Positions 8,499-17,479 of a DNA stretch of 64,000 nucleotides are shown here, piece by piece. Numbering within the stretch: the first letter of the stretch is position 1; each line of letters opens with the position of its first letter. A program made the translations under genes and the position numbers. The notes beneath the pieces were generated by a model. The model was not told where the DNA came from. It saw only the letters and a program-made list of their open reading frames with translations, and made no database searches. The DNA comes from Vicinamibacteria bacterium (GTDB lineage Bacteria > Acidobacteriota > Vicinamibacteria > Vicinamibacterales > UBA8438), in contig JAJEEU010000009.1 of assembly GCA_022820825.1 (NCBI GenBank), positions 21,851 to 85,850 of the forward strand, written 5' to 3'.

Positions 8499-9331
8499 CC
8501 TTCGGTGGAATCCCGGGAGACGACCCAGCGCTGCGGGTCGTGATGCTCCAGATACCGGTCGCGATCCACGTATCCGAAGATCATGGACCTGGTGATCCAC
8601 AGCTTCTCGGGTCGGATTGCGAAGTAGATGTGCGTGAGCGTCAAGGTGACGAACAGCACGGAACCGAAACCGTGCAGGACGTACATCAGGCCCCACGTCG
8701 CGTCGCTGAGAAGGTACGGATTGCGCGGCCAGAGCGCGCCGTCGATGCGCGCCATCATGACTATGCCGGTGCCGATCACGGCCAGGCCGGCGATGGTCAC
8801 CGCCAGGTGATACAGCTTGTGGTCCAGGGGGTACTTGCCGTGCTTCCGTATGGCGCCCGCCTCCTGCCCCATCTGGTGCCGCACGCGCTGCCACGCCTCA
8901 CGCAGATCGGCCGGCAGGATCCAGATCGACCAGAAGTCGAGGAAGAACGTCGCGTGCACGATGTGGTACAGGATGGAAATCGTCAGCAGCACGCCGGAGA
9001 TCCAGTGGATCGTGACCCACGGAAACTGGATGCCGACGATCGGGAAGAATCCGGTGATCAGCAGCGCGATCATCGCGGCCGCCATCACCCAGTGGAAGAA
9101 CCTCGCCGCCGAAGTGTGTCGGAGTATGCGCGCAGGCACGGACGCGCCGCCGGCTTCAGCCTCTCCACCGCCGTTGGCCCGCGCCAGCTTCGGCAGCCAG
9201 ACAATCGCGTATACGACGTGGAACAGGATGAACGCTATACCCCCCCAGAAGGCCAGGTACAGCAGATCCCAGGAGATGCGGACGAGCGTCTCCTGGCCCC
9301 ACGGGTTGGAGCCCCACTCGAACAGTTCCAT
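8495..9331 (-). CDS. Cytochrome b561 / formate dehydrogenase gamma-like membrane subunit
   Basis: 278 residues with about five hydrophobic segments. Histidines sit where b-type hemes are expected: RFFHWVMAAAMIALLITGF, WISGVLLTISILYHIVHA, KLYHLAVTIAG and LTLTHIYFAIRPEKLW. The first segment (LLYLAFWGGIAFILFHVVYAIVW) lies before the conserved core. Such subunits take electrons from a periplasmic dehydrogenase to quinone. It follows the FAD subunit by one base, so it is the likely electron acceptor for the Tat-exported molybdenum hydroxylase. It overlaps the downstream 144-aa gene. Confidence 0.88.
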   Translation of the reverse strand: MELFEWGSNPWGQETLVRISWDLLYLAFWGGIAFILFHVVYAIVWLPKLARANGGGEAEAGGASVPARILRHTSAARFFHWVMAAAMIALLITGFFPIVGIQFPWVTIHWISGVLLTISILYHIVHATFFLDFWSIWILPADLREAWQRVRHQMGQEAGAIRKHGKYPLDHKLYHLAVTIAGLAVIGTGIVMMARIDGALWPRNPYLLSDATWGLMYVLHGFGSVLFVTLTLTHIYFAIRPEKLWITRSMIFGYVDRDRYLEHHDPQRWVVSRDSTEG

Positions 9332-9332
9332 T

Positions 9333-10334
9333 CTACGCCTCGCCGCCCCGGACGGCCCGCATGACCAGGTTGCGCAGCAGGGCCACCTTGAAGCCGTTGT
9401 GGTTGAGCGGCCGGACGCCCTGCACGGCGGCCTCGCCGGCGCGCGCCGCCACCTCGTCGTTCAACTGCCGCCCGCGCACCGCGTCCTCGGACGCCCGCAG
9501 CCGCAGCGGTGTGGGCGCCACGCCGTTGACCACGATGCGGATGTCCTCGACGGTGCCGTTCGTGATCTTCGCCGCGGAAGCCACCGCGGCCAGCGCGAAG
9601 TCCCACACCTGGCGGTCGCGGCTCTTCTCGAAGTAGAAGCGCGCCCCGGCCCAGGTGTCCGGCAGCCTGACCGCGGTCAGCAGGTCGCCCGGCTCCAGCA
9701 CCGTCATGCGCATGATGTCGACGTCCGGCCCGACGAAGAAGTCTTCGGCCGCGACGACGCGCGTCCCGCCGCTGCTGTGGATCTCCAGCTCGCCGTCGAG
9801 CGCGACGAGCGCAGGCGCCGTGTCCGACGGGTTGACCGCCACGCAGCGGCTGGCGCCCAGGATGCAGTGCTCGCGGTTCATCGCCGTCGGCGTGTCCGCG
9901 TAGCAGATGGTGCCGCCCGCGCGGTAGCAGTTCCAACCGTCGCGGTAGTACCAGCAGCGCGTGTCCTGGGCGAGGTTGCCGCCCAGCGTGCCCTGGTTGC
10001 GGATCTGCGGGGAGGCCACGATTTCCGCGGCGTCCGCCAGCAGCGCGTAGCGCTCGCGCACGTCCGGGCTCCTGGACACCTCCCGCAGCGTCGCCATCGC
10101 GCCGATTTCCAGACCGCCGCCCGCAGGCCGGATGGCGCGCAGCGCCTCGACGCCGCCGAGGTCGACGACCGCCGCGGGCCGCTTCACCCGGTCCTTGAGC
10201 CAATCGAACGAGTCGAGCCCCCCGGCCAACACCCATGCCCGTTCCCGGTACTCGTCGAGCAGCCCCAGCGCCTCGTCGGTAGTCGTCGGCTGGAACAGCT
10301 CGAACGCCGGCATCATGTCGCGAATCACGGCCAT
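9333..10334 (-). CDS. FAD-binding subunit of molybdenum hydroxylase (PaoB/YagS-like), probable 4Fe-4S insertion
   Basis: 333 residues of the CO dehydrogenase/xanthine dehydrogenase FAD-subunit family. The N-terminal FAD-binding motif is VLAGGLDSFDWLKD, and RNQGTLGGNLAQ is the second FAD loop. It is followed by TRCWYYRDGWNC, GGTICY and EHCILG. Four cysteines in this loop match the insertion that binds a 4Fe-4S cluster in E. coli PaoB-type subunits. Role: electron transfer from the 2Fe-2S clusters through FAD and, if present, 4Fe-4S. No signal peptide; export would be by piggyback on the Tat-bearing small subunit. The gene lies 28 bases after the Mo subunit gene. Confidence 0.9.
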   Translation of the reverse strand: MAVIRDMMPAFELFQPTTTDEALGLLDEYRERAWVLAGGLDSFDWLKDRVKRPAAVVDLGGVEALRAIRPAGGGLEIGAMATLREVSRSPDVRERYALLADAAEIVASPQIRNQGTLGGNLAQDTRCWYYRDGWNCYRAGGTICYADTPTAMNREHCILGASRCVAVNPSDTAPALVALDGELEIHSSGGTRVVAAEDFFVGPDVDIMRMTVLEPGDLLTAVRLPDTWAGARFYFEKSRDRQVWDFALAAVASAAKITNGTVEDIRIVVNGVAPTPLRLRASEDAVRGRQLNDEVAARAGEAAVQGVRPLNHNGFKVALLRNLVMRAVRGGEA

Positions 10335-10362
10335 GTCAGTTCTCCTCTGATCGATCCCCGGC

Positions 10363-12786
10363 TCAGACGTGCGCCGCCAGCCTGGAGAAGGCGGGCGGCA
10401 GGTTCTCGAGCTTGGTCAGGATCATGTCGGTCATCAGCGGCGTGCGGTTGAAGTAGCCGTCGCCCAGCGCATCCGCAATCGCGCAGAGCACCGCGCCCGA
10501 GCCGGCGCCTTCGGCCGTTTCTCCGACCCCCTTCGCCCCGACGGGGCTGAACGGATCCGGCTTGTCCTGCGCCGCCCACTGCAGCGGCTGCTCGTGCGGC
10601 ACGTCGAGGAACGTCGGCGGGCGGTTCGCGTAGAACCGCTTCGACACCTGCAGGCCCCAGCGACGGTCGTACACCCACTTCTGGGCCAGCGCCGCGCTGA
10701 AGCCCTGGATGCCGCCGCCGTGAAGCTGCGCCGCCAGCGTGCGGGGGTTGATCACCGTGCCGACGTCGGTCGCCACGCGGTAGTCCTTCAACTCGACCGC
10801 GCCGGTCTCGAGATCGACCTCGACCTCCGCGATGCCGATGGCGTGCGAGATGACGCGGCCGCCGACCGCATAGTTGTCCTTGGCGACGCCCATCAGCCCG
10901 AGGCCGGCGAGCGCCGTCGCCGCGCCCACGGTTACCGCGTTGATGTCCTCGGGCAGCTCGTGGCCGTCGTAGCGGCCGCCGAGCTCGATGGCCCGCTGCG
11001 CCGCCTGGGCGAAGCTCAAGCCGGTCGACCGCGCGCCGCGCCGGAACACGCGTCCGTCGGCAACGTCGTAGTCGTCGGCAGAGCCTCCCAGGTCGCGCGC
11101 CGCAATCTCCTGCAGCTTGCGCTTCGCATCCTCGCCCGCGGCCTGGTTCGCCCGCGTATGCGCCCACGTCGTGGTGCTGCCGGCCTGGACGGTGCTCCAC
11201 GGCAGGTGCTTGCTGGTGTCGCCCCAGATCACCTCCGCCTGCTCCCAGTCGGTCTGGAGCACCTCCATCGCCACACGGGCGGTGTCGAATACCGACTCGG
11301 TGCCGAGGTTGCCGATGCCCTGCTGGATGTACACCTTCCCGTCGGGCCGGATGGTCAGCAGGCCGTCCATGCCCCAGGCGCCGGCGTTGAACGAGCTGAG
11401 CGCGACGCCGACGCCGGTCACCTTCGATCCGTTCCGCCGGCCGCTCCTGGCGCGCATCGCCGGCCAGTCGAGATCCTGCTCGGCCAGGTCGGCGATTTCG
11501 GCCACGAACGCGCTCGTGACGTTGCCCTGCTGCCCGTTCTCGTCCGGGCGTCCGATCTTGGCCTGCCCCGCGGGCGCGTTGATCCGAATCAGCTCCAGCG
11601 GGTCGATGTCGAGCTGCCTGGCCGCCTTCTGCATCAGGGGAGCGAACATCGACACCGCCTGCAGGCCGCCGGGCGCGCGCTGCGGGGACCGCGGCGGCGT
11701 GTTCGTGTAGACCGAGATGCCGCGGAAACGGTGGCTGAGCGGCATGTACATCAGCGAAGCCATGTCGGGCCAGACCACGAAGTCGCCCGACTGGCCGTAC
11801 GGGCCGTTGTCCTGCACGGCGAACATGTCCATCGCCGTGATGCGGCCGTCCCGGCGGAAGCCGATCCTGACGCGGCCCTGCAGGCCGGGCCGGGCGCGGC
11901 CGATGAAGTGCTCGTCCTGGCGGGTGATGCGCATCATCACCGGCTTGCCCGCCTTCTGCGACAGCAGCGCCGGGATGTTCATCTGTATGAACCCGAAGAT
12001 CTTGCTGCCGAAGCCGCCGCCGCAGTACTCGGAGACCAGCACCAGGTCCTCCGGCGCGATGCCGATGCCGCGCGCCGCGAAGCCGTGCGTGCGCAGCGTG
12101 CTCTGGGTCGACACGTGCAGGTAGCACTTGCCGTTCTGCCAGTACGCCATCGCCGTGCGGGTCTCCATCGGCTGGTGGCCCATCGACTGGTGGAACAACA
12201 CCTCGTCGAGCACCATGTCCGCCTCGGCGAGACCGGCCTCCACGTCGCCGACCTCCCACTCCTCGGAGATCTCGCCGTCGGTGGGCAGCTCGCCGTTGTC
12301 GATGGCCGCCCAGTCGACGTTGTTCCATTTGACGGTCGCCAACTCGCGGTTGATCATGGTGTTGCCGTCGAGCCGCGCGTCCGGCCCGCCGGGCCGCAGG
12401 CTGTCGAGCGGGTCCACCGCGAACGGCAGCGGCTCCATGTCCACCCGTATCGCCTCGATCGCGTCGGCGGCTGTCGTTTCGTCCACCGCGGCCACCGCCA
12501 GGATCGGCTCCCCTTCGTACTTCGGCTCGTTGGTCAGGGAGGTCTCGTTGGGCGCGTCGGCCGCCGGCAGGTCGTCCGCCGTCAGGATCGCCTCGACGCC
12601 GGGCATGGCCTCTGCCGCGCTGGTGTCGATGCTCCGCACGCGGCCGTGCGGCATCGGGCTCACCAGCAGCTTGGCGAACAGCATGCCGTCCGCCCGGAAG
12701 TCCTCGGCGTACTTCGCCCGGCCGGTCGCCTTCGCGACCAGGTCGGCGGTTTCGTACGGCTTTCCGATCAGCTTGTAGTCAGCCAC
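10363..12786 (-). CDS. Molybdopterin-binding large subunit of xanthine/aldehyde oxidoreductase family
   Basis: 807 residues covering the two conserved domains (Ald_Xan_dh_C, about residues 15-150, and the Mo-pterin binding domain after that). GGGFGSKIF is the pterin-contact loop, and GAKGVGETAEGAGSG near the C-terminus contains the catalytic glutamate (GVGE) of molybdenum hydroxylases. It hydroxylates an aldehyde or heterocycle using water. There is no own signal peptide. The gene starts one base after the 2Fe-2S gene stop. The active-site subtype cannot be told from the motifs alone; the PaoABC-like organisation favours aldehyde oxidation. Confidence 0.92.
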   Translation of the reverse strand: MADYKLIGKPYETADLVAKATGRAKYAEDFRADGMLFAKLLVSPMPHGRVRSIDTSAAEAMPGVEAILTADDLPAADAPNETSLTNEPKYEGEPILAVAAVDETTAADAIEAIRVDMEPLPFAVDPLDSLRPGGPDARLDGNTMINRELATVKWNNVDWAAIDNGELPTDGEISEEWEVGDVEAGLAEADMVLDEVLFHQSMGHQPMETRTAMAYWQNGKCYLHVSTQSTLRTHGFAARGIGIAPEDLVLVSEYCGGGFGSKIFGFIQMNIPALLSQKAGKPVMMRITRQDEHFIGRARPGLQGRVRIGFRRDGRITAMDMFAVQDNGPYGQSGDFVVWPDMASLMYMPLSHRFRGISVYTNTPPRSPQRAPGGLQAVSMFAPLMQKAARQLDIDPLELIRINAPAGQAKIGRPDENGQQGNVTSAFVAEIADLAEQDLDWPAMRARSGRRNGSKVTGVGVALSSFNAGAWGMDGLLTIRPDGKVYIQQGIGNLGTESVFDTARVAMEVLQTDWEQAEVIWGDTSKHLPWSTVQAGSTTTWAHTRANQAAGEDAKRKLQEIAARDLGGSADDYDVADGRVFRRGARSTGLSFAQAAQRAIELGGRYDGHELPEDINAVTVGAATALAGLGLMGVAKDNYAVGGRVISHAIGIAEVEVDLETGAVELKDYRVATDVGTVINPRTLAAQLHGGGIQGFSAALAQKWVYDRRWGLQVSKRFYANRPPTFLDVPHEQPLQWAAQDKPDPFSPVGAKGVGETAEGAGSGAVLCAIADALGDGYFNRTPLMTDMILTKLENLPPAFSRLAAHV

Positions 12787-12787
12787 G

Positions 12788-13441
12788 TCAGCCCCTCCGC
12801 GTGATTTCCGCAGCCCGCATCGTGACGTTGAGGATCTTGTTGTAGTCCGAGCAGCGGCACAGGTTCCCCGAGAGGTAGTGCGCCGCCTCGTCGCGGGTCG
12901 GGTTCGGATTCTCTTCCAGCAAGGCGGTCATGTTCATCAGGAACCCGGGCATGCAGAATGCGCACTGGAATCCCTGCTCGTCCACGACGGCCTGCTGCAC
13001 CGGGTGCAGCGTGCCGTCCTCGGCCTGGAGCCCTTCGACCGTCTCCACGCCGCGGCCCCGCACCTGGTGCGTCAGCATCGAGCAGGAGTACTGCGGCACG
13101 CCGTCGATCAGCACGGTGCAGGCGCCGCACTCGGCCCGGTCGCAGCCGATCTTGGTGCCCGTCAGCCCCAGCTTGTAGCGCAGCGTCATGGCCAGCGTTT
13201 CCTGCGGCAGCACGTCGACGCGCCGCTGCCGGCCATTGACCGTCAGCGTCACCAGGCGCTCCACGGCGCCCGGGGCCTGCGCGCGCACGATGGCGCCGCC
13301 CTTGAACACGTAGCTCGAGGCCGAGACGCTGGCGCCGGCTGCAATGACGCCCTTGATGAAGTTCCGCCGGGAATGGCCGGGCTGGTCCGCCTGGAGTGGG
13401 CCGACCTGGCACTTGTCTTCTACCGGTCTCACGTCATCCAT
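12788..13441 (-). CDS. 2Fe-2S subunit of molybdenum hydroxylase with Tat signal (PaoA-like)
   Basis: 217 residues from ATG 13441, preceded by AGGAGG at a 7-base spacing; a longer frame up to 13630 has no support. A twin-arginine signal (SRRNFIKGVIAAGASVSASS, R25-R26) precedes the plant-type ferredoxin domain with the C-x4-CGxC...C motif (CDRAECGACTVLIDGV). The helical domain has CAFCMPGF and CRCSDY. These bind two 2Fe-2S clusters, as in the xanthine oxidase family. It is the first gene of the operon, and its Tat signal indicates that the folded trimer works in the periplasm. Confidence 0.93.
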   Translation of the reverse strand: MDDVRPVEDKCQVGPLQADQPGHSRRNFIKGVIAAGASVSASSYVFKGGAIVRAQAPGAVERLVTLTVNGRQRRVDVLPQETLAMTLRYKLGLTGTKIGCDRAECGACTVLIDGVPQYSCSMLTHQVRGRGVETVEGLQAEDGTLHPVQQAVVDEQGFQCAFCMPGFLMNMTALLEENPNPTRDEAAHYLSGNLCRCSDYNKILNVTMRAAEITRRG

Positions 13442-13609
13442 GAGACAACCTCCTCGGCGCGGACCGCGCTGCACGCGCGACCCGCGAAAACACGGACTCG
13501 AACGCCGAACAATGGCGCCGGCGCGGACGGTCCGCCAGCGGTTGAGTCTATCACGTACTTGTCCAGGGCATGCCACCACGAATCGGCCCGAACATGCCAC
13601 TTTCTTGCT

Positions 13610-13639
13610 TTGATCCCGGGATTGATTCATGCGTATGAT
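13610..13639 (+). promoter_or_regulatory. Candidate tetR promoter
   Basis: TTGATC at 13610-13615 and TATGAT at 13634-13639, spacing 18, in an unusually A+T-rich patch upstream of the TetR gene. The -10 box overlaps the palindromic operator. Confidence 0.4.
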
Positions 13640-13650
13640 TGAAACATACG
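13632..13650. promoter_or_regulatory. Palindromic operator, likely TetR binding site
   Basis: CGTATG-ATTGAAA-CATACG is a perfect inverted repeat with 6-base arms and a 7-base spacer, 29 bases before the TetR start. It lies between the divergent molybdenum hydroxylase operon and the efflux operon and overlaps the likely tetR -10 box, as expected for autorepression. Confidence 0.6.
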
Positions 13651-13678
13651 TTTGACTGACTTAGTCGTGGAGTAGCAG

Positions 13679-14368
13679 ATGGCTGGCGAGACACGAGAAC
13701 GGATACTCGACGTGGCGGAGCGCCTGTTCGCCGACTCCGGCTTCGCGTCGACGTCGCTGCGGGACATCACCGCCGAGGCCGGCGTGAACCTGGCCGCGGT
13801 CAACTACCACTTCGGTTCGAAGGAGGCGCTGCTGGGCGCCATCCTCGAGCGGCGGATCCGGCCGATGAACGACCGGCGGATCGCACTTCTCGACAAGGTG
13901 GAGGCCGAAGCGGGCGCGGACGGGGCGGCGGTCGAGCAGATAGTCACGGCGTTCCTGAATCCCGCCTTCCAGCAGGTGATGGCGATGGGGACGCATCGCC
14001 GCCAGCTCCTCAAGCTGCTGGGCCAGCTCCATACGCAGGCGAATCCGGAAACCCGCAAGCTGTTCTTCCGTCAGTTCGACGAGGTACGCATCCGGTTCAC
14101 CACCAGCTTCCAGCGTGCGCTGCCGGACATCGATCCGGACGAGGTGGCGCGACGCATGATGTACATCGTCGGCGCCATGAGCTACATCATGATGTGGGGC
14201 GAGCAGTCGGGACATTTGCCGGCCCAGACCCCGGACCGTCTGCGGCAATCGCTGGTCGAATTCGCCAGCGCCGGCATGGCCGCACCCGCGACGGCGCCGG
14301 CCGGCATCCCGGCGCCGGAGACGCTCCCCACCGCCGCATCGATTGCGGCGCACGGAGGCCACGCATGA
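13679..14368 (+). CDS. TetR/AcrR family repressor of the RND efflux operon (CerR-like C-terminus)
   Basis: 229 residues. The N-terminal TetR helix-turn-helix (about residues 5-50) includes ERLFADSGFASTSLRDIT and AGVNLAAVNYHFGSKEALL. The rest is an all-helical ligand-binding domain of the CerR/DUF1956 type. Its stop overlaps the ATG of the outer-membrane factor gene (ATGA at 14365-14368), so it is the first gene of the efflux operon. A palindrome at 13632-13650 is the probable operator. Likely role: ligand-relieved repression of the pump; the inducer is unknown. Confidence 0.9.
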   Translation: MAGETRERILDVAERLFADSGFASTSLRDITAEAGVNLAAVNYHFGSKEALLGAILERRIRPMNDRRIALLDKVEAEAGADGAAVEQIVTAFLNPAFQQVMAMGTHRRQLLKLLGQLHTQANPETRKLFFRQFDEVRIRFTTSFQRALPDIDPDEVARRMMYIVGAMSYIMMWGEQSGHLPAQTPDRLRQSLVEFASAGMAAPATAPAGIPAPETLPTAASIAAHGGHA

Positions 14369-15810
14369 GCAGGAACATCGCCCTCATCGTCCTGCTCGCG
14401 GCAGTTCCCGCCTGCTCGGCCGCGCCGCCGGTCGCCGTGCCCGACATCGGCGTGCCGGTGCCGGCCGGATGGACCGCCGCCGACTCGCCGGACGGCCGGA
14501 TCACGGTCGACTGGTGGAAGGACTTCGGCGACGACGGCCTGTCGGCGGCCGTGGAGGCCGCCCTGGCGGGCAACTTCGATCTCCAGGCCGCGGCCGCCCG
14601 GCTGGAGATCGCCGCCTCCGACGCCCGCACGGCGCGCGCCGAGCTGTTTCCGTCGGTGAACGCTTCGTACAACGGGGCGCGGCAGCGGCAGAACTTCGTC
14701 GGATTCCCGATCCCCGGCGCCGAGGACGAGGTGCTGAGCACGATCTTCACCAACCACGGCGTGTCGCTGGACGTGTCGTGGGAAATCGACTTGTGGGGCC
14801 GGCTGCGCGCCGCCAGCCAGGTGGTGCTGGCCGACCTGCAGGCTTCCGCGGCCGACCTGCGCGGCACGCAGCTCTCGATGGCGGGCCAGACCGCGAAGGC
14901 GTGGTTCGCCGTCGCCGAGGCGCAGCAGCAGATCGAGCTGTCGCACACGACGGTCGAGAGCTTTCGCGAGTCGGCGGAACGCGTCCGCGGCCGGTTCGAA
15001 GCCGGCATCCGGCCGCCGCTGGACCTGCGGCTGGCGCTGCTCAACCTGACGAACGCCGAGGCGCTGCTGCAGCAGCGGCTGCAGCAGTACGACTCCGCGG
15101 CACGGCAGCTCAAGGTGCTGCTGGGCGAGTACGCCGACGGGGTCATCAACATGCCGCTGGATCTGCCCGACCTGAGCTCGGACGTTCCCGCGGGCCTGCC
15201 GGCAGAGTTGGTCTCGCGGCGCCCGGACCTGGTGGCCGCCGAGCGTCGAGTGGCCTCATTCGAAGCGCGCGTCGGCGTCACGCGGGGCAACCGGCTGCCC
15301 GACCTCCTGCTCACCGCCCGCGGCGGCACCGCTACGGACGCGCTGAAGTCTCTCGTCAACGGCGACTTCACGGTCTGGGGCCTGCTGGCGAACGTCACGG
15401 CGACGCTATGGGAGGGCGGGCGCCTGCGGGAGGAGGTGACGCGGGCCGAGGCGCAGAGCGCGGAGGCGTTCGCCACCTTCGCCAACACCGCGCTTGCCGC
15501 GTACGCGGAGGTCGAGACCGCGCTGGCGGCCGAGGCGATCCTGGAAGAGCGCGAGCGGCAGCTCGCGGCGTCGGTCGAGCACGCGCAGGGCGCCGCGCGC
15601 CTGGCGTACGAGCGCTACCTGACGGGCATCGACAACTACATCACCGTGCTCGAGTCGCAACGCTCCGCGGCACAGGCCGAGGGCGAGTTGATCGCCGCCC
15701 GGCGCCTGCGCCTGGAGAACCGCGTCGACCTGTACCTGGCGCTGGGCGGCGGATTCGAGCAACTGCCCTCGCCGGTCGAGCTGATCGAGGTCGGCAACGC
15801 GGGCGAGTAG
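14365..15810 (+). CDS. TolC-like outer membrane factor, NodT-type lipoprotein
   Basis: 481 residues from ATG 14365, which overlaps the TetR stop. The signal peptide ends VPAC, so C17 is lipidated, as in OprM/NodT-type factors. It has two TolC/OEP repeats, seen in paired helices such as NFDLQAAAARLEIAASDAR and EAQSAEAFATFANTALAAY. EIDLWGRLRAA is a diagnostic OMF motif. Role: outer-membrane exit duct of the tripartite RND pump. The adaptor gene follows 19 bases downstream. Confidence 0.93.
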   Translation: MSRNIALIVLLAAVPACSAAPPVAVPDIGVPVPAGWTAADSPDGRITVDWWKDFGDDGLSAAVEAALAGNFDLQAAAARLEIAASDARTARAELFPSVNASYNGARQRQNFVGFPIPGAEDEVLSTIFTNHGVSLDVSWEIDLWGRLRAASQVVLADLQASAADLRGTQLSMAGQTAKAWFAVAEAQQQIELSHTTVESFRESAERVRGRFEAGIRPPLDLRLALLNLTNAEALLQQRLQQYDSAARQLKVLLGEYADGVINMPLDLPDLSSDVPAGLPAELVSRRPDLVAAERRVASFEARVGVTRGNRLPDLLLTARGGTATDALKSLVNGDFTVWGLLANVTATLWEGGRLREEVTRAEAQSAEAFATFANTALAAYAEVETALAAEAILEERERQLAASVEHAQGAARLAYERYLTGIDNYITVLESQRSAAQAEGELIAARRLRLENRVDLYLALGGGFEQLPSPVELIEVGNAGE

Positions 15811-15829
15811 CCACCACGGGAAAGCAACC

Positions 15830-17479
15830 ATGCGCATCCTCATCAACATCCTTAAGGGCGTCTTGCCGCTGGCGCTGCTGGGCGTCGCCGCGCTGGCGGC
15901 CATAACCATGATCCGCAACCGTCCGGAGGCGGAGATCCAGCCGCCGCAGATCGCGCCGCCCGGCGTGCGCGTGCATGCGGTCGAGCTGGAGGACGTCGAT
16001 CTCTCGGTCATCAGCGAGGGCACGGTCCAGCCGCGCACGGAGAGCGAGCTGGTGCCGGAGATTTCCGGCCGCGTCATCTCGATCTCGCCCTCGTTCGCCG
16101 AAGGGGGCTTCTTCGAAGAGGGCGACACGCTGCTGGAGATCGACCCGTTCGACTACCAGCAGGCGGTCATCGCCGCGCGCTCGCAGCTCGCCCAGAGCCG
16201 CCTGCGCCTGGCCCAGGAAGAGGCGGAAGCCGAGATCGCCCAGCGCGAGTGGGATGAAATCGGAGAGGGCGACCCGCGCGCACTGACCCTGCGCGAGCCG
16301 CAGCTCGAAGACGCGCGCGCCGGGGTCGCCGCGGCCGAGGCCAACCTCGTGCGCGCCGAGCGCGACCTCGATCGCGCCGAGGTGAGGGCGCCGTACGCCG
16401 GCCGCGTGCGCCGCAAGAACGTGGACGTCGGGCAGTTCGTCACGATCGGCAACTCCGTCGGCACGATCTACTCGGTGGACGTCGCCGAGATTCGCCTGCC
16501 GCTGCCGGACGCGGAGCTCGCCTATCTCGACCTGCCGCTGTCGTACAGGGGCAGCGAGACGCGCCTCGGCCCGCGCGTCACGGTGCGCACCACCTTCGCG
16601 GGCGCCACCCATGCCTGGGACGGCCGCATCGTGCGCACGGAGAGCGAGATCGATCCGGTGAGCCGCATGGTGCACGTGGTCGCCGAAGTCATGGACCCGT
16701 ACAGCTCCGGGCCCGATCCGAACCGCCCGCCGCTGGCGGTCGGCATGTACGTCGACGCCGAGATCGAAGGGCGCCGGTTCGGCCGGCTCGCGGTCATCCC
16801 GCGCGCCGCGCTGCGCGGCCGCGACCAGGTGATGCTGGTGGACGAGGAGAGCCGGCTGCGCTTCCGCACGATCGACATCCTGCGGCTCACAACCGCTTCG
16901 ATCTACGTGAGGGACGGCCTGCAGACCGGCGAGCGCGTCGCCATCTCGACCGTGGACAGCCCGACAGACGGCATGCTCGTCCAGGTCACGAACGGCGAGG
17001 CGGACGTACTGGCCGGCGCACCGGCCGAAGCCAGGGAGCAGGATGAGGCGAAGGCCGGCGAAGGCTCGGCGGATTTGATCGAGCCCGCGGCGCGCGACGC
17101 GCGCATGGTTGCGGTGCTGCCGTTCACGGGTCCGAACCGGGCAACGGGCGCGAGCGGATCGGGCGCCGCGCTGGGGCGGCAGGTCATGGAACGCATCCAG
17201 ACGCTCGAAGACATCACGCTCGCGCCGACCGTGGCGCGCGCCGGCTGGGTCGTCGGCGGCGGGGTGCGGCAGAACGGCGAGGACGTGCGCGTCACCGTGC
17301 GCGTCGTGGAAGCCCGCGCCGGCGACGTCGCGTTCACCGTCGAGAAGGACGGCAGCGCGAGTGAGCTGGCCACCCTCCAGGCGGCCGTGGCGGCGGACGT
17401 CGCCGCGGGGCTGGCCCGCATTACTCACCAGCCTTCTGCTGCGGCCGCCGATCCGCTCGCGGAGCGCAGCACGCAATGA
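15830..17479 (+). CDS. RND efflux periplasmic adaptor with C-terminal TolB/FlgO-like domain
   Basis: 549 residues. An N-terminal membrane anchor (LPLALLGVAALAAITMI) precedes the HlyD-type barrel-sandwich and hairpin (about 40-200, with PEISGRVISISPSFAEGGFF and VRAPYAGRVRRKNVDVGQFV) and the beta-barrel/MP domains up to about 410. This is a normal adaptor. Then residues about 424-525 look like the TolB N-terminal/FlgO-like domain: MVAVLPFTG at its start, WVVGGGVRQNGEDVRVTVRV in the middle and LATLQAAVAADVAAGLA at the end. Adaptors normally stop near 380-420 residues, so the extra domain is unusual. The stop overlaps the RND permease start (ATGA). Confidence 0.9.
   Translation: MRILINILKGVLPLALLGVAALAAITMIRNRPEAEIQPPQIAPPGVRVHAVELEDVDLSVISEGTVQPRTESELVPEISGRVISISPSFAEGGFFEEGDTLLEIDPFDYQQAVIAARSQLAQSRLRLAQEEAEAEIAQREWDEIGEGDPRALTLREPQLEDARAGVAAAEANLVRAERDLDRAEVRAPYAGRVRRKNVDVGQFVTIGNSVGTIYSVDVAEIRLPLPDAELAYLDLPLSYRGSETRLGPRVTVRTTFAGATHAWDGRIVRTESEIDPVSRMVHVVAEVMDPYSSGPDPNRPPLAVGMYVDAEIEGRRFGRLAVIPRAALRGRDQVMLVDEESRLRFRTIDILRLTTASIYVRDGLQTGERVAISTVDSPTDGMLVQVTNGEADVLAGAPAEAREQDEAKAGEGSADLIEPAARDARMVAVLPFTGPNRATGASGSGAALGRQVMERIQTLEDITLAPTVARAGWVVGGGVRQNGEDVRVTVRVVEARAGDVAFTVEKDGSASELATLQAAVAADVAAGLARITHQPSAAAADPLAERSTQ

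Noticed and set aside
10369..12804. 811-codon open frame on the plus strand
   Set aside because: Exact antisense shadow of the molybdopterin subunit.
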